Part shown: positions 1 through 5,849 of the stretch, piece after piece
How positions within the stretch are numbered: the stretch's first letter is position 1
Layout: each line of letters starts with the position of its first letter
Assembly: GCA_902533955.1 (NCBI GenBank)
Contig: CACANV010000042.1
Coordinates: forward strand, 1-5,884
Length of the DNA stretch: 5,884 nucleotides
Source: an uncultured Pelagibacteraceae bacterium
Lineage (GTDB): Bacteria; Pseudomonadota; Alphaproteobacteria; Pelagibacterales; Pelagibacteraceae
Direction of reading: 5' to 3'
Notes under the pieces: model-generated
The model's database searches: none
Seen by the model: only the letters and a program-made list of their open reading frames with translations
What the model was told of the DNA's origin: nothing
Translations under genes and position numbers: made by a program

Positions 1-536
1 TATTGCATTTGCTCTCTTAATTTTTTATCAAGTGCACCTAGTGGTTCATCCATCAAAACTAATCTTGGTTCAAAAACAAGAGCTCTAGCAAGAGCAACCC
101 TTTGTTGTTGTCCGCCAGAAAGCTGTAGTGGCATTCTTGAACCAAAAGATTCTAATTCTACCATAGACAGTGCTCTCTTAACTTTTTCTTCGACTTCTTT
201 TTTAGAAAATTTTCTTATTTCAAGTGGGAACGAAAGATTTTCATTTACAGTCATATGTGGAAATAGTGCATAGTTTTGAAACACCATGCCTATACCTCTT
301 TTATAAGGAGGAATGCTACTTATCGGTTCTCCCTCTAAATAGATCTCACCATTTGTTGGTGTTTCGAAACCTGCCAACATCATTAAGCTTGTTGTCTTAC
401 CTGAGCCAGATGGTCCAAGCATAGTTACAAATTCTCCTTTTGAAATATCAAGATTTAAATTTTTTACGACTAGAATTTCTCCGTCATAACTTTTATCAAC
501 CTTATCAAATTTCACGAATTCAATATCTTTTGGCAT
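1..536 (-). CDS. ABC transporter ATP-binding protein, PotA-like (partial, N-terminal 178 residues)
   Basis: This is the cytoplasmic ATPase subunit of an importer, cut by the left window edge. The order of motifs is clear: Walker [10 protein letters not shown] (41-49), Q-loop [11 protein letters not shown] (Gln87), signature [15 protein letters not shown] (139-153), Walker B RLVLMDEP (158-165) and D-loop LGALD (166-170). The switch histidine and any C-terminal TOBE domain lie beyond the window. The Q-loop and signature wording fit the PotA/UgpC/FbpC (polyamine, sugar, iron) type rather than the HisP/EhuA polar amino-acid type. The ATG at 536 is the only sensible start because an in-frame TAA lies three codons upstream. 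No Shine-Dalgarno sequence is visible. It follows the M24 hydrolase gene on the same strand after 43 bases, so co-transcription is likely and its substrate may be what that enzyme uses. Family assignment is firm; substrate (polyamine, ectoine or other) is inference. Confidence 0.93.
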   Translation of the reverse strand, partial: MPKDIEFVKFDKVDKSYDGEILVVKNLNLDISKGEFVTMLGPSGSGKTTSLMMLAGFETPTNGEIYLEGEPISSIPPYKRGIGMVFQNYALFPHMTVNENLSFPLEIRKFSKKEVEEKVKRALSMVELESFGSRMPLQLSGGQQQRVALARALVFEPRLVLMDEPLGALDKKLREQMQ

Positions 537-579
537 GGCGCTGATTTAAAGCATTTGTAGTTAAAATTTCAATAGCTAA

Positions 580-1749
580 TTAACTCTTAATATGAAGCTC
601 TTTTGGAAAATTACAAAATAATTCTGAACCATTATTTGTTACTCTTACTGCTTCTGATGCTTCTACACCCCAGTCTCCGAATTGCATTACTGCTATCATA
701 TGAAAACAAACATTTGGTTCTAAAACAGTCATATCACCTTTGTAAATATTTAAAGTATGTTCGCCCCAATCAGGCGGGTATCCAATACCAATTGAGTATC
801 CAGTTCTAGAATTTTTTTCTATTCCATATTTATCTAATACTTTCCAAAAAGCTTGAGCAACATCATCAGCGGTATTTCCTGGTTTTGTAACATCTATTCC
901 TGCTTGTAAAGCCTCAATAGTTTTTTTCATGGTGTCAATTTTCAATTGGTCAGGTTTACCGAGCAAAACTGTTCTAGCCATTGGAGCATGATATCTTTTA
1001 TAGACACCAGATAATTCAATAATTGTAGCTTCGTCTTCAACAAATACATCTTGCGTTGCAGTTAAGTGAGATGCTGAAGTTCCTTTTCCAGTTGGGAGCA
1101 ATGTTGCTATACTTGAGTACTCTCCACCAAATTCTGGTGTTCCGTAAAACAAAGCTTTTTGTATTTCGCCCACAGCATCACATTGCCTTACACCTGGTTT
1201 AATAACATCCATAGCTGTTTTCATTCCTTTTTCTGAAATCTTTGCAGCAGCTTTCATAAAGTTTATTTCCGCATGAGATTTAACAAATCTTGCCCAATTA
1301 ACTAAACGGTCACAATCTTTAAATTTTGCATCTGGTAAACCTTCTTTAATTTTTTCATAACAAAATGCTGTGAAATAATGGGCATCCATCTCTAAACCAA
1401 TCGATAGCTTATCCCATTTTTTTTCTCTAATAATTTCAACTAAATAATCATAAGGATGTTTTGGCCAAGTATGAATATAATTTTCATCATAAACAATTAT
1501 ATTCTCATTTTTTAAATAAGTTGTTATATAAGCTCCACCTGCATCTTGAGCTCTGACAAAACATAAAGGTTCCTCAGCATTTACATGAACGATTGCACAT
1601 TGTGCATAATAGAAAGACCATGCATCATAACCTGTAAGATAATTTAAATTATTAGTGTCATGAGAAATTAAAAGTTCAATACCTTTTTGCTGCATCATCT
1701 TTTGAACTTTTTTTAATCTTTGTTTAAATTCTTCTTTTGTAAAGAGCAT
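580..1749 (-). CDS. eutD: Ectoine hydrolase-like M24-fold protein (DoeA/EutD family)
   Basis: This 389-residue protein has the creatinase/aminopeptidase P layout: an N-terminal creatinase domain (about 1-155) and a pita-bread M24 domain (about 160-385). Stretches typical of ectoine hydrolase are LTGYDAWSFYYAQ (38-50), FGGEYSSIATLLPTG (207-221), RYHAPMARTV (252-261) and SRTGYSIGIGYPPDWGEHT (314-332). The usual M24 metal-binding aspartates are not kept: the DxG aspartate position holds Glu245 (IIELSG) and the second aspartate position holds Pro256. This fits the metal-independent creatinase/EutD branch rather than a true Xaa-Pro peptidase. Known EutD/DoeA hydrolyses ectoine to N-acetyl-2,4-diaminobutyrate in the cytoplasm; length is as expected (about 390-400). 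Its ATG follows the TAA of the eutA-like gene with no spacer, implying translational coupling. An uncharacterised paralogue acting on a related cyclic or N-acylated solute remains possible. Confidence 0.78.
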   Translation of the reverse strand: MLFTKEEFKQRLKKVQKMMQQKGIELLISHDTNNLNYLTGYDAWSFYYAQCAIVHVNAEEPLCFVRAQDAGGAYITTYLKNENIIVYDENYIHTWPKHPYDYLVEIIREKKWDKLSIGLEMDAHYFTAFCYEKIKEGLPDAKFKDCDRLVNWARFVKSHAEINFMKAAAKISEKGMKTAMDVIKPGVRQCDAVGEIQKALFYGTPEFGGEYSSIATLLPTGKGTSASHLTATQDVFVEDEATIIELSGVYKRYHAPMARTVLLGKPDQLKIDTMKKTIEALQAGIDVTKPGNTADDVAQAFWKVLDKYGIEKNSRTGYSIGIGYPPDWGEHTLNIYKGDMTVLEPNVCFHMIAVMQFGDWGVEASEAVRVTNNGSELFCNFPKELHIKS

Positions 1750-2496
1750 TTAATTTGCTTGGAATAGTTTTCCAAAACCTTCAACTGAATTGTTTTTATT
1801 TATTTGAACAAGAGTATCCCAAATTAATGCCTGATTGCTAGATAAGACTATAGTATTTAGTTTTTTTTCTAATTTATCAATTATTGGTAATACTGGTAAG
1901 GCAGTACAAGATACAAACAAAGCTTCAGCTCCATTTAATTCAATTTTAGATAAAACTTCATAAAGATGATTTTGATCAACTTTTCCAATGTCATAATCTG
2001 CTTCTATATCAAAATAAGCATTAGAAGTAACTTCAAAATTTTCTTTCTTAAAAAACTCTAGAACTTCATCATTTAATTTTTTACTATAAGGGGTAAACAA
2101 ACAAATTTTTTTAATATTTAATTTTTTTAATGCTTTAATAGCTGCTGTACTTGGCGTTGTAACATCAGCCATTGGTTTTGCAGCTTTTACTTTTTTTTCA
2201 ATTGAATTATATCCAGCAGCAATTGTTCCTGATGTACAGCCATAAACTATACAATCTACATCTTGATCTGGTAAAATATCTTTTGTAACTTCAGTTACTT
2301 TATTTGACATTTTAATAAGATTTTCTTTAGTTAAAGGGTTGTAGCATTCAATTCTATTTACAAAGAAATCAATATCGCGATCCTTAATTACATTTATAAA
2401 GTCTTTTTCAATAATAAAGTCGCTAGCAAGAGCAATAAGACCAACTCTAGGATTTGACTTACTTGCATACTTGGGTTCTATTTTTGTTGAATTCAT
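1750..2496 (-). CDS. eutA: EutA-like Asp/Glu racemase-superfamily protein (maleate isomerase/AMDase fold)
   Basis: This 248-residue cytoplasmic protein belongs to the two-cysteine family that includes maleate cis-trans isomerase, arylmalonate decarboxylase and EutA. Both catalytic-type cysteines are present: Cys87 in YGCTSGT and Cys197 in VSCTALP. Other family marks are PRVGLIALASD (16-26), VNRIE (46-50), TPY (135-137) and SSNQA (219-223). The VGLIALASDFIIEKDF opening and the ending in GKLFQAN resemble EutA of ectoine/hydroxyectoine clusters more than aspartate racemase. EutA has been proposed to act with EutB and EutC in turning hydroxyectoine into ectoine; neither partner is seen here. ATG at 2496 is the earliest start, since an in-frame TAG lies two codons upstream. 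It is the first gene of the leftward block and its stop directly touches the hydrolase start codon. The superfamily is certain; the EutA role is likely; a maleate isomerase role is the main alternative. Confidence 0.78.
   Translation of the reverse strand: MNSTKIEPKYASKSNPRVGLIALASDFIIEKDFINVIKDRDIDFFVNRIECYNPLTKENLIKMSNKVTEVTKDILPDQDVDCIVYGCTSGTIAAGYNSIEKKVKAAKPMADVTTPSTAAIKALKKLNIKKICLFTPYSKKLNDEVLEFFKKENFEVTSNAYFDIEADYDIGKVDQNHLYEVLSKIELNGAEALFVSCTALPVLPIIDKLEKKLNTIVLSSNQALIWDTLVQINKNNSVEGFGKLFQAN
1759..1775 (-). repeat. Small inverted repeat just upstream of the hydrolase start
   Basis: Arms TTGGAA (1759-1764) and TTCCAA (1770-1775) enclose a 5-base loop inside the last codons of the eutA-like gene. 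The stem ends 9 bases before the ATG at 1749, which has no Shine-Dalgarno sequence. In the leftward mRNA it could form a short hairpin affecting re-initiation. It is coding sequence, so chance is a strong alternative. Confidence 0.3.
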
Positions 2497-2556
2497 ATTC
2501 TAAAAAGTGAATATATCATAAGTTCTTTAATAATCATTAATATTAAAAATAACTAC
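2497..2556. promoter_or_regulatory. Divergent intergenic region, presumed to hold promoters for both blocks
   Basis: These 60 bases separate the start codons of the leftward eutA-like gene and the rightward transporter gene, so both promoters should lie here or within the flanking coding ends. On the minus strand TATGAT and then GATATATTC lie 15-25 bases before the eutA ATG and could serve as a -10 box. On the plus strand TAATATTAA, about 10-20 bases before the transporter ATG, is a possible -10 with a very short leader. No convincing -35 TTGACA is seen for either. The sequence is almost entirely A/T, so box assignments are weak; the location between divergent genes is the stronger argument. 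Confidence 0.5.
2526..2547. repeat. Inverted repeat in the divergent promoter region (possible operator)
   Basis: TTTAATA (2526-2532) and TATTAAA (2541-2547) form perfect 7-base arms around an 8-base centre, giving a 22-base dyad in the middle of the shared promoter region. The position suits an operator controlling both blocks, for example for a GntR- or MocR-type regulator as in known ectoine clusters, but no regulator gene is in the window. Both arms are pure A/T, so a chance palindrome is quite possible. Confidence 0.3.
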
Positions 2557-3429
2557 ATGAATATAAAAGATACCTTAATAGCATCTCTAGTTCCTATCTT
2601 TTTAGGTTTTGGTTTTGTTATAGCAAAACCTGCTTTTGACTCTTTTCCTCCAATTCTTTTAATGGGTATAAGGTTTACTTTTGCAGCATCAATTTTGATT
2701 TGGTGGTTTCCTATACCTCGAGGATATTTAAAGAGAATATTTATTGCATCCTTTATAGCTAATACTTTGCAATACAGTATAACTTATACAGGTTTAAACT
2801 ATATTGATGCTTCAGCCGCAGTACTGCTAGTTCAAACAGAAGTACCTTTTGGAGTTATTTTTGCTTACTTCATGCTTAAAGAGAAACCAACAATAAGAGC
2901 GTTAATTGGAATTACTATTGCCTTTGTTGGAGTTTATATTTTAACAGGATCTCCTAATTTAGATGGAAAGTTTTTTGGTATAGCATTAACTATTCTAGGA
3001 TCAGCGATTTGGGCACTTGGACAAGTTGTTGTCAAACCTCTAAGTAAAGAAATAAACCCAATAACATTGGTGGCTTGGTTGGCGCTATTCTCAGGACCAA
3101 TATTAATTTGTTTATCTGCAGTGATTGATGGGAATACAATAAATTATTTAATAGATGCAAGTTTTGATCATTGGATAATTGCAATCTATATTGGTTTTAT
3201 TATGCAGCCAATAACTTATGGTTGTTTTTATTACGTATTAAAAAATAATCCTTTATATAAAGTGCTACCAATTGTTACGATGGGAATCCCACCAACAGGT
3301 TTGTTGGCAGCAATATTTCTCCTTGGCGAAAAACCAACAACTGAATTATTTATTGGAGGAGCAATTATAATTATAGGAGTAATAATGATAGTATTTACAA
3401 AAACAAAAAATGATGAGGTTAAAAAATGA
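2557..3429 (+). CDS. EamA/DMT-family transporter, ten predicted membrane helices
   Basis: This 290-residue inner-membrane protein has two EamA repeats and about ten hydrophobic segments (roughly 5-25, 32-52, 61-82, 86-106, 113-130, 139-158, 168-190, 206-226, 235-256, 263-280). The internal duplication is visible: LKEKPTIRALIGITIAFVG (107-125) and LGEKPTTELFIGGAIIIIG (256-274) occupy the same place at the ends of the two halves. The short lysine-rich tail KTKNDEVKK should be cytoplasmic. Members of this family export or import amino acids, metabolites or nucleotide sugars, and sequence alone does not give the substrate. The gene opens the rightward block, and its stop overlaps the next start by 4 bases (ATGA), so it is translationally coupled to the dehydrogenase. 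That linkage suggests it moves a substrate or product of the two downstream oxidoreductases. No Shine-Dalgarno sequence precedes its ATG. Confidence 0.9.
   Translation: MNIKDTLIASLVPIFLGFGFVIAKPAFDSFPPILLMGIRFTFAASILIWWFPIPRGYLKRIFIASFIANTLQYSITYTGLNYIDASAAVLLVQTEVPFGVIFAYFMLKEKPTIRALIGITIAFVGVYILTGSPNLDGKFFGIALTILGSAIWALGQVVVKPLSKEINPITLVAWLALFSGPILICLSAVIDGNTINYLIDASFDHWIIAIYIGFIMQPITYGCFYYVLKNNPLYKVLPIVTMGIPPTGLLAAIFLLGEKPTTELFIGGAIIIIGVIMIVFTKTKNDEVKK
3415..3418 (+). promoter_or_regulatory. Shine-Dalgarno sequence of the dehydrogenase gene
   Basis: GAGG lies 7 bases before the ATG at 3426, inside the last codons of the transporter gene. It is the only good ribosome-binding site seen in the window and supports 3426 as the start in the ATGA overlap. 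Confidence 0.6.
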
Positions 3430-4367
3430 AAATAGGTTTTATTGGTTTAGGAAATGTTGGGGGAAAACTTGCGGGAAGTTTATTAAGAAATAAGTTTGAT
3501 TTAACTGTAAGAGATCTTGATAAAAATTTGACAAAACTCTTTTTTGATTTAGGTGCTAAAGTTGCAAATTCTGCTAAAGAACTTGCGGAACAAGTTGATT
3601 TAGTCATAACATGCTTGCCTTCTCCTAAAACTTGTGCCGATGTAATGGAGGGTAAAAATGGAATATTGGCAGGACTCTCAGAAAAAAAAATATGGCTAGA
3701 AATGAGCACTACAGATGAAGCTGAAGTTAAAAGAATGGGGGAAAAAATAATTGCTAAAAAAGCTATACCTTTGGATGGTCCAGTGAGTGGTGGATGTCAC
3801 AGGGCTGCAACAGGAAATATTGCTATTTTTGTTGGTGGAGATAGAAATACATTCGAAAAAATTTTACCTATCTTAACGGTAATGGGAAAAAAAGTATTGC
3901 ATACCGGTGAATTAGGAACGGCTTCAATTTTAAAAGTAATTACAAATTATTTAGCGTCTGTTCATTTGGCTGCTTTAGGTGAAGCTTGGACGATAGCAAA
4001 AAAATCTAATTTAGACTTAACAAAAACTTACAAAGGAATAGCTGTTTCCTCGGGTAATTCTTTTGTTCATGAAACTGAAAGCCAAGTTATATTAAATGGT
4101 TCGTATAACATAAATTTTACAATGGATTTAGTTATTAAAGATACTGGTCTTTTTGATGATTTGGCAAAAAAATTAAATGCTCCACTTGAAATTTCTCCAA
4201 GGATTGTCGAAATATTTAAAGATGGTCAAAAAAAATATGGCTCAAGAGCCTGGTCATCTATGATTGTAAAGAGAATGGAAGATATAAATAATATAGAATT
4301 TAGAGCAGATGGATTTCCTGAAGAATTGATAGACAACGAGCCAGAAGAAAAAGGTTATGAAATTTAA
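3426..4367 (+). CDS. NAD(P)-dependent beta-hydroxyacid dehydrogenase (3-hydroxyisobutyrate dehydrogenase family)
   Basis: This 313-residue soluble enzyme should oxidise a 3-hydroxyacid to the semialdehyde or ketone, or run in reverse. It has the N-terminal Rossmann motif GLGNVG (7-12), the substrate motif DGPVSGG (117-123), the catalytic lysine Lys170 with Asn174 in GTASILKVITN, and the second conserved lysine Lys238 in MDLVIKDTGL. At the end of the second strand the sequence is VRDLDK: Asp30 sits where NADP-using members have N and Leu31 replaces their Arg, which favours NAD. After the usual family end there is an acidic tail (about 290-313) containing GFPEELIDNEPEEKGYEI. Start is fixed by the GAGG site and the 4-base overlap with the transporter gene. 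The aldehyde dehydrogenase follows 24 bases later and could oxidise the aldehyde product. Candidate substrates are 3-hydroxyisobutyrate, tartronate semialdehyde, sulfolactaldehyde or a solute-derived hydroxyacid; none can be chosen from sequence. Confidence 0.88.
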   Translation: MKIGFIGLGNVGGKLAGSLLRNKFDLTVRDLDKNLTKLFFDLGAKVANSAKELAEQVDLVITCLPSPKTCADVMEGKNGILAGLSEKKIWLEMSTTDEAEVKRMGEKIIAKKAIPLDGPVSGGCHRAATGNIAIFVGGDRNTFEKILPILTVMGKKVLHTGELGTASILKVITNYLASVHLAALGEAWTIAKKSNLDLTKTYKGIAVSSGNSFVHETESQVILNGSYNINFTMDLVIKDTGLFDDLAKKLNAPLEISPRIVEIFKDGQKKYGSRAWSSMIVKRMEDINNIEFRADGFPEELIDNEPEEKGYEI

Positions 4368-4387
4368 ATATTGTGCTAAAACAATAT
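4368..4387 (+). repeat. Inverted repeat filling the dehydrogenase-to-ALDH spacer
   Basis: ATATTGT (4368-4374) and ACAATAT (4381-4387) are perfect 7-base arms around GCTAAA. The repeat begins at the base after the dehydrogenase stop and ends 4 bases before the ALDH ATG, so it takes up 20 of the 24 spacer bases. With one G-C pair and no T-tract it is unlikely to be a terminator. It may be a processing or translation-tuning hairpin, or a chance dyad. Confidence 0.45.
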
Positions 4388-4391
4388 CGAA

Positions 4392-5825
4392 ATGATTGAG
4401 AAAAAAAATTTTTATATAAATGGTAAATGGGTTTCTCCTTCAAAACCAAACGATTTTGAAGTTATTGATCCATCAACTGAAGAGCCATTTGCAGTAATTT
4501 CGTTGGGATCAGCTAAAGATGCGGATGATGCAATTATTGCTGCTAAAATAGCCTTTGAGAGTTGGAGAGAAACATCCAAAGAAGAGAGGTTAAGTTTATT
4601 AGAAAAATTTGATGAAATTTATAATAGAAGATGGGATGAAATGGTTAATGCACAATCAGCTGAAATGGGAGCTCCATTAGATTATTCTTCTGAAGTTCAC
4701 ACAAAAATGGGTGCTGATATTTCAAAAAATACATTAAAAATTTTAAAAGATTTTAATTTTGAACATCAATTTGACACCAAATCTAACAATTATATTAGAT
4801 ATGAACCTATTGGAGTATGTGGATTAATAACTCCTTGGAATTTTCCAATGAACCAGATTGTTTTAAAAGTTATTCCTGCTTTAGCGGCCGGTTGCACGAT
4901 GATATTGAAGCCTTCTGAAATTGCCCCAATATCAGGAGTTTTATTTGCAGAAATGATTGATGAGGCTGGTTTTCCTCCAGGTGTTTTTAACTTGGTAAAT
5001 GGAAATGGAGAAGTTGTAGGAAATCATATCTCTGGTCATCCTGATATAGATATGGTTTCATTCACAGGTTCAACAAGAGCTGGTAAATTAATTCAAAAAA
5101 ATGCAGCTGAAACAATAAAAAAAGTTACTTTAGAATTAGGTGGAAAGGGTGGAAATATAGTTTTTGCAGACTCATATCCAAACGCAGTGAGAGATGGGGT
5201 AAGACATATAATGAGTAATTCAGGACAATCATGTGATGCTCCAACTAGAATGCTGGTTGAAAGACCTATTTATGAAAGAGCCGTAAAAGAAGCTGTCGAT
5301 GAAGCTAATAAAATTAAAGTAGACGTAGCATCTAAGAGAGGTGATCATATTGGACCTTTGGTTTCAAAAATTCAATACGATAAAGTTATTAATCTTATTA
5401 ATGTTGGAATAAAAGAAGGAGCTACTTTAGCAGCGGGCGGACCTGAATTACCCGATGAATTAAATAAAGGATATTTTATTAAACCAACAATTTTTACAAA
5501 TGTTAATAATGATATGAGAATTGCAAGAGAAGAAATTTTTGGTCCAGTTCTTTCTATTATTCCTTTTGAAACAGAAGAAGAGGCAATTGCCACAGTAAAT
5601 GATACATCTTATGGACTTGGAAATTATCTACAAACCGAAGATAAAGAAAAAGCTAAAAGAGTTGCTAGAAAATTAAGAGCAGGAACAATTTTTATTAATG
5701 GCCAAGGAGCAGACGTTGGAGCACCATTTGGAGGATATAAGCAATCAGGAAATGGTCGCGAGGGAGGAGTCTGGGGTTTCAATGAATTTTTAGAAGTAAA
5801 AGCAATTACTGGTTGGAAAAATTAA
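4392..5825 (+). CDS. NAD(P)-dependent aldehyde dehydrogenase (ALDH superfamily)
   Basis: This 477-residue cytoplasmic enzyme is full length for the family and should oxidise an aldehyde to a carboxylate. All catalytic landmarks are present: Asn150 in PWNFP, Lys173 in LKPSE, the FTGST loop (224-228), general base Glu248 in LELGG, nucleophile Cys281 in SGQSCDAPTR, and Glu381 in EEIFGPVLS. The GQSCDAPTRMLV context and the ending GAPFGGYKQSGNGREGG...FLEVKAI resemble the ALDH subgroup that includes Rhodococcus CddD (a 6-oxolauric acid dehydrogenase) rather than methylmalonate-semialdehyde dehydrogenase. A small oddity is GKGGN (251-255) where most members have GKSPN or GKSAN. The substrate may be the aldehyde made by the preceding dehydrogenase. 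An aspartate-semialdehyde dehydrogenase role, like DoeC of ectoine breakdown, is an alternative suggested by context only. The start lacks a Shine-Dalgarno sequence and a run of eight A's sits at codons 4-6. Confidence 0.92.
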   Translation: MIEKKNFYINGKWVSPSKPNDFEVIDPSTEEPFAVISLGSAKDADDAIIAAKIAFESWRETSKEERLSLLEKFDEIYNRRWDEMVNAQSAEMGAPLDYSSEVHTKMGADISKNTLKILKDFNFEHQFDTKSNNYIRYEPIGVCGLITPWNFPMNQIVLKVIPALAAGCTMILKPSEIAPISGVLFAEMIDEAGFPPGVFNLVNGNGEVVGNHISGHPDIDMVSFTGSTRAGKLIQKNAAETIKKVTLELGGKGGNIVFADSYPNAVRDGVRHIMSNSGQSCDAPTRMLVERPIYERAVKEAVDEANKIKVDVASKRGDHIGPLVSKIQYDKVINLINVGIKEGATLAAGGPELPDELNKGYFIKPTIFTNVNNDMRIAREEIFGPVLSIIPFETEEEAIATVNDTSYGLGNYLQTEDKEKAKRVARKLRAGTIFINGQGADVGAPFGGYKQSGNGREGGVWGFNEFLEVKAITGWKN

Positions 5826-5828
5826 ATT

Positions 5829-5849
5829 TTTATAATTTAAATTTATAAA
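5829..5849 (+). repeat. A/T-only inverted repeat downstream of the ALDH gene
   Basis: TTTATAA (5829-5835) and TTATAAA (5843-5849) form perfect arms around a 7-base loop, 3 bases after the ALDH stop. With no G-C pair and no following T-tract, it is a poor terminator, and it may equally be A/T bias. The remainder to the window end is non-coding by eye; an ATG at 5874 could begin the next gene but too little is present to judge. Confidence 0.3.

Noticed and set aside
224..424. Plus-strand open frame of 66 codons
   Set aside because: It lies antisense within the ABC ATPase gene, whose Walker A and Q-loop motifs are unmistakable on the other strand.
537..579. Separate promoter or small gene between the hydrolase and ABC genes
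   Set aside because: The 43 bases hold only a two-codon frame (ATG CTT TAA on the minus strand) and no clear promoter boxes or terminator.
603..809. Plus-strand open frame of 68 codons
   Set aside because: It is antisense to the C-terminal part of the hydrolase gene; its leucine-rich look comes from the complement of that gene's codons.
1750..2496. Aspartate racemase
   Set aside because: The two-cysteine fold is shared, but the VGLIALASD opening, the YGCTSGT and SCTALP contexts, SSNQA and the neighbouring hydrolase fit EutA/maleate isomerase better.
3419..3709. Minus-strand open frame of 96 codons
   Set aside because: It is antisense to the start of the dehydrogenase gene, where the Rossmann motif proves the plus frame.
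5372..5593. Minus-strand open frame of 73 codons
   Set aside because: It is antisense to the ALDH gene over its conserved EEIFGPVLS region.
4392..5825. Methylmalonate-semialdehyde dehydrogenase (mmsA) paired with mmsB
   Set aside because: The pair of a 3-hydroxyisobutyrate dehydrogenase-like gene and an ALDH suggests valine breakdown, but the ALDH active-site wording GQSCDAPTR and its C-terminal end do not match the CoA-acylating MmsA type.
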